Shown piece after piece: positions 53,826 to 62,586 of a DNA stretch of 64,000 bases (its first letter is position 1; each line of letters opens with the position of its first letter). Made by a program: the position numbers and the translations under genes. The stretch comes from UBA7887 sp964408735 (GTDB taxonomy: Bacteria > Pseudomonadota > Alphaproteobacteria > UBA7887), in assembly GCA_964408735.1 (NCBI GenBank), contig CAYPAX010000004.1, positions 11,646 to 75,645 of the forward strand, read 5' to 3'. A model generated the notes under the pieces. That model saw only the letters and a list, made by a program, of their open reading frames with translations, did no database searches and was not told the DNA's origin.

Positions 53826-55559
53826 ATGGACGACGACGGCAAGAAACCCGCAAGCGGCATGCGCGGCGGACTTACCCATTATGGCGACACCGGCTTTTCC
53901 TTCTTTCTGCGCAAGAGCTTCGCCAAGGCGATGGGCTATTCCGATGCCGATCTCGACTGCGCCATTATCGGCATCGCCGATACCGGCTCGGGCTTCAACA
54001 ATTGCCACCAGACCGTGCCGCAGCTTGTCGAGGCGGTCAGCCGCGGCGTGATGCTGGCGGGCGGGCTGCCGGTGACCTTCCCGACCATCTCCCTCGGCGA
54101 GCCCTACCTGACGCCGACCAGCATGCTGTTCCGCAACCTCATGGCCATCGACACCGAAGAGATGGTGCGCGCCCAGCCGATGGATGCGGTGGTGCTGATC
54201 GGCGGCTGCGACAAGACCGTACCGGCGCAGCTCATGGCGGCGGCGAGTGCGCGCATCCCGGCGATCCAGCTCGTCACCGGGCCGATGCTCACGGGCTCCT
54301 GGCGTGGCGAGCGGCTTGGCGCCTGCACCGACTGCCGCCGGCAATGGGCGCGCTATCGCGCCGGCGAACTCGACGACGAGCAGATCGAGGAAGTCAGCGG
54401 CGAGCTTTCCACCACCGGCGGCACCTGCATGGTCATGGGCACAGCCAGCACCATGGCGCTGACGGTCGAGACCCTCGGCATGATGCTGCCCGGCAGTGCC
54501 GCCGTGCCGGCTGTGCATGCGGAGCGCAAGCGCATCGCCGAAGCCACGGGCAGCCGCGCCGTCGCCATGGCTGCCGAAGGCCTGACGCCGGACCGGATCA
54601 TGACGCCGGCCGCTTTCGCCAATGCCCTGCGCCTGCTGCTGGCGGTCGGCGGCTCGACCAACGGCTTGGTGCATCTCAGCGCCATCGCCGGGCGCTGCGG
54701 CATTGCCGTGGACCTCGAAGCCTTCGACGCCATGAGCCGCGAGACTCCGGTGCTGGTCGACCTCAAGCCCTCGGGCGCCCACTACATGGAGGACCTGTTC
54801 AAGGCCGGCGGCCTGGCGCCGATCCTGCGCGAGCTCAAGCCGCTACTCGACCTCGACTGCCTCACCGTGACGGGACGAACCCTTGGCGAGGAGCTGGAAG
54901 CCGCACCCGCACCCTGGGAGCAGAGCGTGGTCAAGCCCTTCGCCGAGCCGCTGTCGGCAGAAGGCGGCATCGCCGTGCTGTGCGGCAACCTGGCGCCCGA
55001 CGGGGCCATCATCAAGCAGTCCGCGGCCTCGCCCGATCTCATGCGCCACGAGGGCAAGGCGGTGGTATTCGACAGTCTCGAGGACATGGCGGACCGTATC
55101 GACTCCGCTGACCTCGACGTGGCGGCCGACGACGTGCTGGTGCTGCGCAACGCCGGGCCGAAGGGCGCGCCGGGCATGCCGGAATCGGGCTATATCCCGA
55201 TTCCGCGCAAGTTGGCGCAGGCGGGCGTCAAGGACATGCTGCGGATTTCGGATGCGCGCATGAGCGGCACCGCCTTCGGCGCCATCGTCTTGCACGCCAC
55301 GCCGGAAGCGGCCATCGGCGGGCCGCTGGCGTTGGTCGAAAACGGCGACCGCATCCGCCTCGATGTGGAGGCGCGGCAACTGGAGTTGCTGGTCGATGAC
55401 GCCACGCTTGCCGCCCGGCGCGCTGCCTGGAGCCCGCCGCCGGCCCATCCCGGCGCCGAGCGCGGTTGGCTGAAGCTGCATCTCTCCGAGGTCGAGCAGG
55501 CCGACAAGGGCTGCGACCTCGCCTTCCTCAAGCCCCAACAGACTGCGAGCACCCCATGA
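53826..55559 (+). CDS. IlvD/Edd family dehydratase (sugar-acid type)
   Basis: The 577-aa Fe-S dehydratase has IGIADTGSGFNNCHQTVPQL, IGGCDKTVPAQLM, TGGTCMVMGTASTMA with cluster-ligand cysteines, and RISDARMSGTAFGAIVLH. The family includes dihydroxy-acid dehydratase and pentonate/hexonate dehydratases; the sequence around GSWRGERLGACTDC and the length favour a pentonate dehydratase (arabinonate or xylonate type) with a [2Fe-2S] cluster. A cupin gene is coupled by an ATGA overlap. Together with the nearby semialdehyde dehydrogenase-type genes, a sugar-acid route is plausible but not shown. Confidence 0.88.
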   Translation: MDDDGKKPASGMRGGLTHYGDTGFSFFLRKSFAKAMGYSDADLDCAIIGIADTGSGFNNCHQTVPQLVEAVSRGVMLAGGLPVTFPTISLGEPYLTPTSMLFRNLMAIDTEEMVRAQPMDAVVLIGGCDKTVPAQLMAAASARIPAIQLVTGPMLTGSWRGERLGACTDCRRQWARYRAGELDDEQIEEVSGELSTTGGTCMVMGTASTMALTVETLGMMLPGSAAVPAVHAERKRIAEATGSRAVAMAAEGLTPDRIMTPAAFANALRLLLAVGGSTNGLVHLSAIAGRCGIAVDLEAFDAMSRETPVLVDLKPSGAHYMEDLFKAGGLAPILRELKPLLDLDCLTVTGRTLGEELEAAPAPWEQSVVKPFAEPLSAEGGIAVLCGNLAPDGAIIKQSAASPDLMRHEGKAVVFDSLEDMADRIDSADLDVAADDVLVLRNAGPKGAPGMPESGYIPIPRKLAQAGVKDMLRISDARMSGTAFGAIVLHATPEAAIGGPLALVENGDRIRLDVEARQLELLVDDATLAARRAAWSPPPAHPGAERGWLKLHLSEVEQADKGCDLAFLKPQQTASTP

Positions 55560-56077
55560 GCAAGCGCATCGTCACCGGCCATAACGCCGCCGGCCGCTCC
55601 GTCATCGATATCCAGGACGGCGGCGCCCACGGCATCGGCAGTCTTTCCGAACTGTGGCTGACCAATGCCTCGCCCGCCGACAATACCGCCCCGGGCGACG
55701 CCACAGACCGGCCCGTCACCCTGACGCCACCGGACGGCGGCACGGTGTTCCGCTATTTCCGCGTGGCGCCCGAAAGCGCCGCCGCCGGCATGGACCCGGA
55801 CGAGCGCGCGGCCGCGGTGCGCGAGCGCTTCGCCGACATGAACGCCTCCGAGGCCCTCGTGGACACTACCCGCCACCCGGCCATGCACAAGACCCGCACG
55901 GTGGACTACATCATCCTGCTCTCCGGCCGCGTGACCCTGCTGCTTGACGACGACGAGGTCGAGCTCGAGCCCTTCGATGTGGTCGTTCAGCGCGGCACCA
56001 ACCACGCCTGGGTCAATCACGGCGAGGAGACCGCGCTGCTCATCGCCGTGCTGATCGACGCCGAGGCGCTGCCGTAA
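55556..56077 (+). CDS. cupin-domain protein
   Basis: This 173-aa single cupin has a beta-barrel C-terminal half: HKTRTVDYIILLSGRVTLLL (motif 1 with His and Glu-type ligands partly replaced by Asp-Tyr) and GTNHAWVNHGEETALL (motif 2 with His). Similar proteins accompany pentonate dehydratases or gentisate-like dioxygenases as isomerase/lactonase helpers. The ATG overlaps the dehydratase stop (ATGA), so stoichiometric co-translation is likely. Catalytic role unknown. Confidence 0.8.
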   Translation: MSKRIVTGHNAAGRSVIDIQDGGAHGIGSLSELWLTNASPADNTAPGDATDRPVTLTPPDGGTVFRYFRVAPESAAAGMDPDERAAAVRERFADMNASEALVDTTRHPAMHKTRTVDYIILLSGRVTLLLDDDEVELEPFDVVVQRGTNHAWVNHGEETALLIAVLIDAEALP

Positions 56078-56132
56078 CAATCCTGTTGATACGGCTTGTC
56101 CCGGATTGCCGGCTGATGCGACAGTCAAGGGC

Positions 56133-57620
56133 ATGGGGATTTCGGCACTGAAGAGCCTATTGCCGGCGACAGTGCTGTTGCTGGTGGGTTGCAGCGTTCC
56201 GCGCGACGCGAGCGACACTGCGGAAGGCCTTTGCCTCGCCGATCTTGCCGCCATCGACGAAGCGGTGCGCGATGCGGGGTCAGGGGATGCACAGGCCGCT
56301 CCCATAGACGGTTTCCCGCATCTTCGCGCCACCCGCTTCCTGGCCGCGCTGGCACCCCGATTTGCGGAAACGCTCGGGCAGGACGCGGCATTCGAGGCCT
56401 GGATGGAATGGCTGGCGGAGACCGCGGCGAGGGCGCGTGGCTTCGAGCTTGCCAACCTGCCGCCGCTGCAACGCCGTGCGTTGCGGGAACGGCTTGGGCG
56501 GAGGCCCGAAGCGGTGGCCGAGACGTGCGGCCGGATGCTGGTCGCACGAGATCTGCGGGAGCCGGAACGGGCCGGGATACTTGCCGACACAATCCACGTT
56601 CCGGACAATTACAGCGATTTCAACCAGGTGTTGGGGCTATATCCCCTGAGCGCGTTGCCGGTGCGTCTCGGCTTCGAGGTTTGGAAGGCGCGAAACGCAC
56701 ACGGCTTTTCAGACGCGCCGAAGGGCTCGAACGTCGTGACCTATTCGCCGCCGGCGCTGTCGATGTCGCGCGGCGAGATCGCCGGCGCCTTGGCGCACAG
56801 CACGAAAGGCGCACTTGGCGTGCCGCGGCCTGAGTCGCAGGTCATGGGTGAGCTTGCCGCTGCCTTCGCGCCGGTCTTTGCCGTCGAGCATGGCGGCGGC
56901 CATGATCTCATCGGATCGCCGGTATTGGATGCGAGTGGCGTCGCCGATATCGATACTCGAACGCCGCGCATCTATTATCAACCGTCGTGGACGCTTTTCG
57001 CCGGCAAGCCCCTTCTTCAGATCAGTTACCTGGCTTGGTTTCCCGAGCGCCTGCCGGACGGTCCGATCGATCCGCAGGCGGGCAAAATCGACGGCCTCAT
57101 CTGGCGGGTGACGCTTACGCCGGAGGGCCGGCCGCTGATCTATGACAGCATCCACGCCTGCGGTTGCTATCACCTTTTCTTTCCGGTGCCGCCGCTTCGT
57201 GCGCGCGAGCGACCGGCGTCCGCGGCCGCCGATTTAAGCGAAGGCACCATCGTGCCGGGCGAAGCGCCCATCCTGGCGGCAGGCCAGAGGATCGTCCTTC
57301 ATGTTGGCAGTGGCGATCACTATCTGCGCGCCCTTTCGGTCGTGGATGACGCTAGCGGCGATGGCGGCTATGTCCTGGCGGCCATGGACAGTCTGAGAAG
57401 CCTGCCCCTGCCCGACGGCGGCCGGCGCAGTCTTTACGATTCCCGCGGTCTGATCCCTGGCACGGAGAGGGGAGAGCGCTTGTTTCTCTGGCCGATGGGG
57501 ATTGCCAGCGCCGGCGCCATGCGGCAATGGGGCACTCATGCGACGGCATTCGTCGGCCGCCGCCATTTTGACGACCCGTATCTCATCGACAGCGCCTTCC
57601 GGCTGCCGCCCGAACAGTGA
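56133..57620 (+). CDS. predicted lipoprotein of unknown function
   Basis: I do not recognise this 495-aa protein. It begins MGISALKSLLPATVLLLVGC, a clear lipobox (LVGC), so the mature protein is lipid-anchored. The middle contains EHGGGHDLIG and later YDSIHACGCYHLFFPVPP, two His/Cys-rich segments that could bind metal; the rest mixes helices and strands. It resembles neither transporters nor known hydrolases by eye. The alternative TTG at 56106 is less likely because it would put nine residues before the signal peptide. It precedes the P450 gene by 103 nt. Confidence 0.75.
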   Translation: MGISALKSLLPATVLLLVGCSVPRDASDTAEGLCLADLAAIDEAVRDAGSGDAQAAPIDGFPHLRATRFLAALAPRFAETLGQDAAFEAWMEWLAETAARARGFELANLPPLQRRALRERLGRRPEAVAETCGRMLVARDLREPERAGILADTIHVPDNYSDFNQVLGLYPLSALPVRLGFEVWKARNAHGFSDAPKGSNVVTYSPPALSMSRGEIAGALAHSTKGALGVPRPESQVMGELAAAFAPVFAVEHGGGHDLIGSPVLDASGVADIDTRTPRIYYQPSWTLFAGKPLLQISYLAWFPERLPDGPIDPQAGKIDGLIWRVTLTPEGRPLIYDSIHACGCYHLFFPVPPLRARERPASAAADLSEGTIVPGEAPILAAGQRIVLHVGSGDHYLRALSVVDDASGDGGYVLAAMDSLRSLPLPDGGRRSLYDSRGLIPGTERGERLFLWPMGIASAGAMRQWGTHATAFVGRRHFDDPYLIDSAFRLPPEQ

Positions 57621-57723
57621 TGCCCCTGCGCCCGCACGGCTCCGATCGACATCGGCAAGCAGGATTGTTCTGTGGTGCCGCGTGTCCTATGGTTCGCGGC
57701 CAGGAATTGCCAGCGGTGTGTCC

Positions 57724-58938
57724 ATGAATTTCGATCTCAAGTCGCGCGAGGCCATCCAGGATCCCTATGCGCTTTTCGCCGAGATGCGCGAAAATGCGCC
57801 CGTGCATTGGAATCCTTCGGTCAAGGCCTGGGTGGTGACGCGCCACGAGGACGCCAAGGTGGTGCTCACCGACGCGCGCTTCTCGGTCGAGAAGCTCAAT
57901 CCCCTGGTCGATCATCTGTCGGGCGAGAACAAGAGCAAGGTCGGCGAGATCGCCCGCGTGCTCGGCGACTGGATGGTGTTTCGCGACCCGCCCTCGCATA
58001 CGCGCCTGCGCCACGTGCTGCAGGGCGCCTTCAAGCCGCGCGAACTGCGCAAGCAGCGGCGCATGGTCGAGAAGGTCGCCGAGGAGCTGCTCGACAGCCT
58101 GGAGGACCGCGGCGAGATCGATTTCCTGCACGACTTCGCCTGGCCGTTCCCCGCCTTCGTCATTGCAGACCTCATGGGCATCGACCGGGTGCACGTGCCG
58201 AAGCTCAAGGAATGGGCGGTGGAGATCGGCAAGTTCGTGCTCATCGCCCGCGCCACACCAGACAAGTATGACCGTGCGGCCAAGGCCATTGGCGAGATCA
58301 CGGCGTTCTATCAGGAGGTCGTGAACGACCACCGCAAGACCCCGCGCGACGACCTCATCAGCCTGATGATAGCGGGTGGCGAAGACGGCAGCGACCCCTT
58401 GAGCGACGACGAGATCGTCTCCACCATGGTGCTGATGCTGTTCGCCGGCCATGAGACGACCACCAATCTGATCGCCAACGGCATGCTCAACCTGCTGCGT
58501 CACGAGGAGCAGCTGGCGCTGATCGAGGAAAAACCGGCGCTGATCCCCTTGGCGGTGGAGGAGTTCCTGCGCTACGAGAGCTCGGTGCAGATGGTGGCGC
58601 GCGTGGCGCGGGACGAGGTCGCGCTCGGCGGCGAGACCATCGCCAAGGGCGACCGCGTCTATGCCCTCACGGCCGCCGCCAATCGCGACCCGGAGCGCTT
58701 CGAGGAAGCGGAGCACTTCGACATCACGCGCAGCCAGAACCCGCACTATGCCTTCGGCCTCGGCATCCACCTCTGCCTCGGCGCGCCGCTGGCGCGCATC
58801 GAGGCCCAGGTCGCCTTCGCCGCGGTGCTGCGCCGCTTCACCGATTTCAAACTGGAGACGGACGCCGTTGAGTGGTCCGACGAGTTCGTCACCCGCGCCC
58901 AGAAGGCCTTGCCGATCTCCTGGCGCACGCGGCGCTAA
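57724..58938 (+). CDS. cytochrome P450 monooxygenase
   Basis: The 404-aa soluble P450 has the I-helix oxygen-binding motif AGHETTTN, the ExxR motif EEFLRYESS, and the haem-binding loop [15 protein letters not shown] with the Cys thiolate ligand. It is of bacterial class I size and has no membrane anchor, so it should need a separate redox partner. A rubredoxin gene overlaps its stop by one base (TAATG) and could serve as an electron donor. No ferredoxin reductase is adjacent. The substrate is unknown. Confidence 0.95.
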   Translation: MNFDLKSREAIQDPYALFAEMRENAPVHWNPSVKAWVVTRHEDAKVVLTDARFSVEKLNPLVDHLSGENKSKVGEIARVLGDWMVFRDPPSHTRLRHVLQGAFKPRELRKQRRMVEKVAEELLDSLEDRGEIDFLHDFAWPFPAFVIADLMGIDRVHVPKLKEWAVEIGKFVLIARATPDKYDRAAKAIGEITAFYQEVVNDHRKTPRDDLISLMIAGGEDGSDPLSDDEIVSTMVLMLFAGHETTTNLIANGMLNLLRHEEQLALIEEKPALIPLAVEEFLRYESSVQMVARVARDEVALGGETIAKGDRVYALTAAANRDPERFEEAEHFDITRSQNPHYAFGLGIHLCLGAPLARIEAQVAFAAVLRRFTDFKLETDAVEWSDEFVTRAQKALPISWRTRR

Positions 58939-59102
58939 TGCAGAAGTGGGTTTGCCTGTCCTGCGAATGGGTGTACGACCCGGCCGTCGGCTGCCCCGAG
59001 GACGACATCCCCCCCGGCACCCCCTTCGAGGACTTGCCCGACGATTGGACATGTCCCGAGTGCGGCACGCCGAAGAGCAATTTTGCGGTGGTGGAGGATT
59101 AG
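58938..59102 (+). CDS. rubredoxin
   Basis: This 54-aa protein has the two CxxC pairs that bind one iron atom ([12 protein letters not shown] at the N-terminus and [15 protein letters not shown] near the C-terminus). [17 protein letters not shown] is the usual linker. The ATG shares a base with the P450 stop. Rubredoxins commonly serve AlkB-type hydroxylases; pairing with a P450 is less common. Its stop overlaps the end of the convergent hypothetical gene. Confidence 0.93.
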   Translation: MQKWVCLSCEWVYDPAVGCPEDDIPPGTPFEDLPDDWTCPECGTPKSNFAVVED

Positions 59103-59725
59103 GGATCGGCTCGATCTTCCAACTGGGCAGCCGCTATGTCATTTGGCATCGGCGGCGGCTCACCTAGACGACGTATCTTGATATGCCGGCGCATGCCGAA
59201 GCCGGTGTTCCTTGCCTCGAACTCTGGCGGAAGGGCGAGGTGGCGTTGCGGCGGGTTCTCATGAAATGCAATCGCGTACCAACCATTGGCATATCGCCTG
59301 ATCCCGAAAGGCCACCAGGACCAGCTCATCTGCCGCTGGCCCGCCACGCGAAAGGCGAATGTCGTATCGTCGAGTATCCTGTATTCCGGAACGGGGTCGA
59401 TTGGCGTGAAGGTCCCGTCGGCTATGGATTTTGGTAGGTCTGGCCTCCACCAATAGAACGACGTGCTGTACCATTCGGCGCCTGATAGGTCTGCGGGAAT
59501 ATAGTAGAAGTCCAGAGTTGAGCTTCGAAGATATTTGTTCGTCGAGAAGAACTCTACGGATTTCTTCTCAATCCTGCTGGCATCAACAATCAGCAAGAAA
59601 CCGAACTGGGTTTCCATCTCACAAACAATTCTCTGACCCAACGCCGACAAATAGGGAACATACTTCCCCTTGTATATCAAGGGCGATCTCCACTCTTCCA
59701 TTTCGCGCATGACAAGGCGTCGCAA
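59099..59725 (-). CDS. hypothetical protein, probably C-terminal part of a frameshifted gene
   Basis: I do not recognise this protein of up to 208 aa. It is soluble, aromatic-rich ([22 protein letters not shown]) and beta-rich, with no signal peptide. The frame has a TTG at 59725 and an ATG at 59710. Its first residues ([16 protein letters not shown]) look like the continuation of a protein whose N-terminus lies in another frame just upstream (59677-59838). Base use is less GC3-biased than in the flanking metabolic genes. A role as partner or immunity protein of the adjacent cassette is speculative. Confidence 0.55.
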   Translation of the reverse strand: MRRLVMREMEEWRSPLIYKGKYVPYLSALGQRIVCEMETQFGFLLIVDASRIEKKSVEFFSTNKYLRSSTLDFYYIPADLSGAEWYSTSFYWWRPDLPKSIADGTFTPIDPVPEYRILDDTTFAFRVAGQRQMSWSWWPFGIRRYANGWYAIAFHENPPQRHLALPPEFEARNTGFGMRRHIKIRRLGEPPPMPNDIAAAQLEDRADP

Positions 59726-59838
59726 GTGCTTGCCGAGCGGCGCACCTCAGGAACCGTATGAAATCCGTCGCCGATACGCCGGCCATTCTTATCAAGCACG
59801 GCATAGGTTTCGAGCAGGAAGTTGTGCGTGATCTTCAT
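59677..59838 (-). pseudogene. N-terminal fragment of the frameshifted hypothetical gene
   Basis: The frame reads MKITHNFLLETYAVLDKNG, then RRIGDGFHTVPEV, and ends at 59677 after running out of frame with the 208-aa downstream ORF. In the second frame the text [19 protein letters not shown] would continue naturally, implying a one-base change near 59750. Both parts together would code about 245 aa. It starts 47 nt after the glycine-zipper segment. Confidence 0.45.
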
Positions 59839-59884
59839 GGGCGCGCGGACACCAAGCGGATTATTGCAGTTTCTTGGCGTGATC

Positions 59885-60154
59885 TCATTCCGCCAACTCG
59901 TCAAAAAGAAGTTCCGCGCCGAACGTGCCCAAAATAGCGCCGATCACAACACCGACCGGTGCGCAAATGGGGGCAAACGGACCGCAACCTAGGCCGCCTA
60001 TGCCGCCGGCCAATCCGCCCGCCGCGCCGCCTGCCATGATACTCACCTGCCTCGCGGCTTCCTGGGCGCGGTTCTCGGCCGTTAGGACTTCAACCACTGC
60101 AATTCCCAAAGAAGCCATGAAGAGCGCGCGTGTGGCGGCTCTTGCCAAACGCAC
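59885..60154 (-). pseudogene. C-terminal glycine-zipper segment of a frameshifted peptidoglycan-binding protein
   Basis: An 89-codon frame with hydrophobic segment LFMASLGIAVVEVLTAE and a glycine-zipper (SIMAGGAAGGLAGGIGGL, then APVGVVIGAILGTFGAELLF) ends in DELAE. Glycine zippers of this kind insert in membranes. The frame has only a GTG at 60154 as start, without a good ribosome-binding site, and joins smoothly to the preceding frame if one base is restored in the C5 run at 60166-60170. It is therefore best seen as the C-terminus of the protein encoded by 60082-61502. Confidence 0.6.
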
Positions 60155-61206
60155 GCCCGACGTAACCCCCTATTGGCGGTACCGGATTTGTTGAGAATGG
60201 TCTCCCAGACGGAAACGCGTTCGCGATACGATAAGTCTGAGAAATCCATTTGAAACATCTGACGGGCATACTTTTCCTCGTAGTGGGAAAGAGGAGGGGA
60301 TTCCTTTTTTAAGAATTCGGCGATGGCTACGCCAAGGCTGCTGCCTCTCTTGCGCGCTTCTTCGAGGAAATTTCTTCGAAGTTCTTGAGAAAGGTCCCGC
60401 GCTTCCTCGATAGATATTTGGCCGGATCTATATTGCTCGACAAGTTTCGCAGATTCCTCTTGAATTGTCTTGACGTACCAGTCGCGAGCCGCGCCATCGA
60501 TCTCCAACGTTGCAGCCCATGCAGATGCCTCGGCAACGAAAGCCTTGAGTGCGGCATCGAGTTCCTCTCCCGCCGCGTCCGTCTCGCCGTTGTTGGCATC
60601 ACCGATCGTTACCGATAATCCCGGCTCTGTACGCTCCGCCACCTCTAGAAGCGCGGCGAACTCTGTCGCACCGGCCCCGGCCCTGTGCATGTCCGTTTGT
60701 ATCAGGTGCGCGCAGCCGGCGAGGCAGGCCGTCGCCAAGGGGGTCTTCGGCGCCGTCGTGAGACCGAGGGTGGCCAATGCTTGCGAGTCGAGCGTTGCCG
60801 CGCCCCTGAGCGCGGCAATGGGGATTTGAGCGTCCAGAACGAGAATGCCATCGTTCGCATTGGCCTGGCGCCAGCGCACATTGGCTTGCACGGCCTGGCT
60901 CATGGCACGGGTGACCGGATCTGGCGTGCGCAAGTCTTTGCGGAAGCGCTTAGCATAGCTGTCGTACCATTCGATCCCCGGCGCTGTCAGAATCGCTCTG
61001 AAACGGCCGTCAGCGGTCGTGGTGAAATCTTGCGGCATCAGTGCGACACCGGTGCTGCGGGTGATCCTTTCGATAAGCTCGCCAAGCGCTTTGCGCTCTG
61101 CCACGGGCAACGGGGCGTTGTCCTTTACGTCCTTGGCGACGGCACGCCAACGGGGAGCCTGACCCACATACCGCCAGAGGGTTGGTGTGCCGCGCACGGC
61201 GCGCAT
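60082..61206 (-). pseudogene. central part of frameshifted peptidoglycan-binding/glycine-zipper protein
   Basis: A 374-codon frame from GMRAVRGTPTLWRYVGQ to NKSGTANRG, then out-of-frame tail. It is mostly alpha-helical (for example RDWYVKTIQEESAKLVEQYR and RDLSQELRRNFLEEARKR) with a central part of alternating hydrophobic segments that is not strongly transmembrane. It has no recognised catalytic motif. The N-terminal domain lies in another frame (61125-61502), and restoring one base at the C/G5 run 61219-61223 gives ALPPGHKGMRAV. The C-terminal membrane part is at 59885-60154. Confidence 0.55.
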
Positions 61207-61502
61207 ACCCTTGTGTCCGGGGGCAGCGCCGACTCCATTCGATTCATGTCGGCGCCCGACTGATTGAGCCGGGCTGTTGGGTTCATACGGTTGCTGTGTT
61301 GGAAGACGGCAATGGCATCCTCCAGCAGCTTGCCTTTTCGACCGTCGATTGGCCCTTGCCAGAACGGCCTGCGATCTGGCCCGGTGAGTGTTGCCAATGC
61401 GCCTTGCACCACGGCGACGTCGTGAATCCAATTGTTGCCGCCCTTGCCGACTGATCCTGTGAGAACTGGCACGCGCATCTCCTGCATAATTAAGGGTAAC
61501 AT
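61125..61502 (-). pseudogene. N-terminal peptidoglycan-binding-like domain of the same frameshifted protein
   Basis: From MRVPVLTGSVGKGGNNWIHD the frame reads DVAVVQGALATLTG, FWQGPIDGRKGKLLEDAIAVFQ (only a part is the repeat hallmark), consistent with a peptidoglycan-binding domain-like fold as found at the N-terminus of phage lysins and effectors. The start may be the ATG at 61502, 61487 or 61478. The last 34 codons of this frame, after ALPPD, look like out-of-frame translation. The DNA upstream (61503-61620) is AT-rich and could hold the promoter. Confidence 0.55.
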
Positions 61503-61688
61503 GACCGTGAATTACGCGCAAAGGTAGCTTTAACGCTCCATTTTGTTAACAAAAATCTCCAAAACAGTTCTTTATTATCCTTATTGCGGTGACGTGTAGC
61601 CAAGGAGTTAGCAGAGAACTCAATTGTTGCAGGCTCTTGACACCCGCTCGCCTGCGCCCGACGGTGCGCGGCGAACAGGAGAGAGATC

Positions 61689-62576
61689 ATGACCGACACC
61701 CCCTACACCCGGCGCGCGCGCTATTTCGATTCCGGCAATGCCTTCAACCTCGTCAATCCGCCCGTGCCGGGGCGGGTGTTTGCGGCGGAGCGGGATCGGG
61801 CGCTGGATGGGGCGGGGGCGACGGGGTTGATCGTGCTTGACCAGAGCGAGGCGTTGCAGCTGCCCTATGCGGCGACGCCGCCGCTGGTGCTGGCGGCCTA
61901 TGGGCGCGTGCGTGCGGGCGAGGTGTTGGAGCACGAGCCCAAGTCGAGCACGGTGCTGGCGTTCGTGATTGCCGGTGCGGGGCGCAGCACCCAAGGCGAT
62001 GACGTCATCGAGTGGGCGGCGGGGGATGTGTTCTGCCTGCCTGGCGATGCGCCGATCCGCCACGAGGCGGGCGATGCCGACTGCGTGCTCTGGCTGATCA
62101 CCAATGCGCCGCAGTTGGCGCAGGAGAACTTCCGGCCACCGGCCGGCGGGGAAGCCTTGGTGCAGGCGGCGCATTTTCCGGCGGCCGAGATCGCCCGCCA
62201 GCTCGAGGTCGCCGAGGAGAAGCTGTCGGGCACGCTTGTCGCCGGGTTGGCGGTGGTGCTGGCCACCGAGCGCCTCGAAGGCATCAAGAACGTCTCGCCG
62301 ACGCTCACGCTCGCCATGAACCAGCTGCCGGCCCACGGCAACCAGACCGCGCACCGGCACAATTCGGTGGCCGTGGCGCTGATCGTCGATGGCGAGGGCG
62401 GCTATTCCATGGTCGATGGCGAGCGCAAGGACTGGTCGCCCTGGCTGACCACGGTGACGCCACCCGAGAGCGTCCATTCGCACCACAACGAAAGCGACCG
62501 GCGCGTCAACTGGCTGATCGTCCAGGACGGCGGGCTCTATTACCATTGCCGCACCATGGGCTTTCACTTCGAATAG
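61689..62576 (+). CDS. bicupin protein, gentisate dioxygenase-like
   Basis: The 295-aa protein has two cupin barrels. The second has clear metal-ligand spacing: NQTAHRHNSVAVALIVDGEG (two His) and TPPESVHSHHNE. The first has HEPKSSTVLAFVIAGAG and PGDAPIRHEAG. This layout fits the gentisate 1,2-dioxygenase / 1-hydroxy-2-naphthoate dioxygenase superfamily or related isomerases. Ring-cleavage activity cannot be confirmed. AGGAGAG precedes the ATG. It is followed after 10 nt by a beta-hydroxyacid dehydrogenase. Confidence 0.82.
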   Translation: MTDTPYTRRARYFDSGNAFNLVNPPVPGRVFAAERDRALDGAGATGLIVLDQSEALQLPYAATPPLVLAAYGRVRAGEVLEHEPKSSTVLAFVIAGAGRSTQGDDVIEWAAGDVFCLPGDAPIRHEAGDADCVLWLITNAPQLAQENFRPPAGGEALVQAAHFPAAEIARQLEVAEEKLSGTLVAGLAVVLATERLEGIKNVSPTLTLAMNQLPAHGNQTAHRHNSVAVALIVDGEGGYSMVDGERKDWSPWLTTVTPPESVHSHHNESDRRVNWLIVQDGGLYYHCRTMGFHFE

Positions 62577-62586
62577 GGACAAAACC

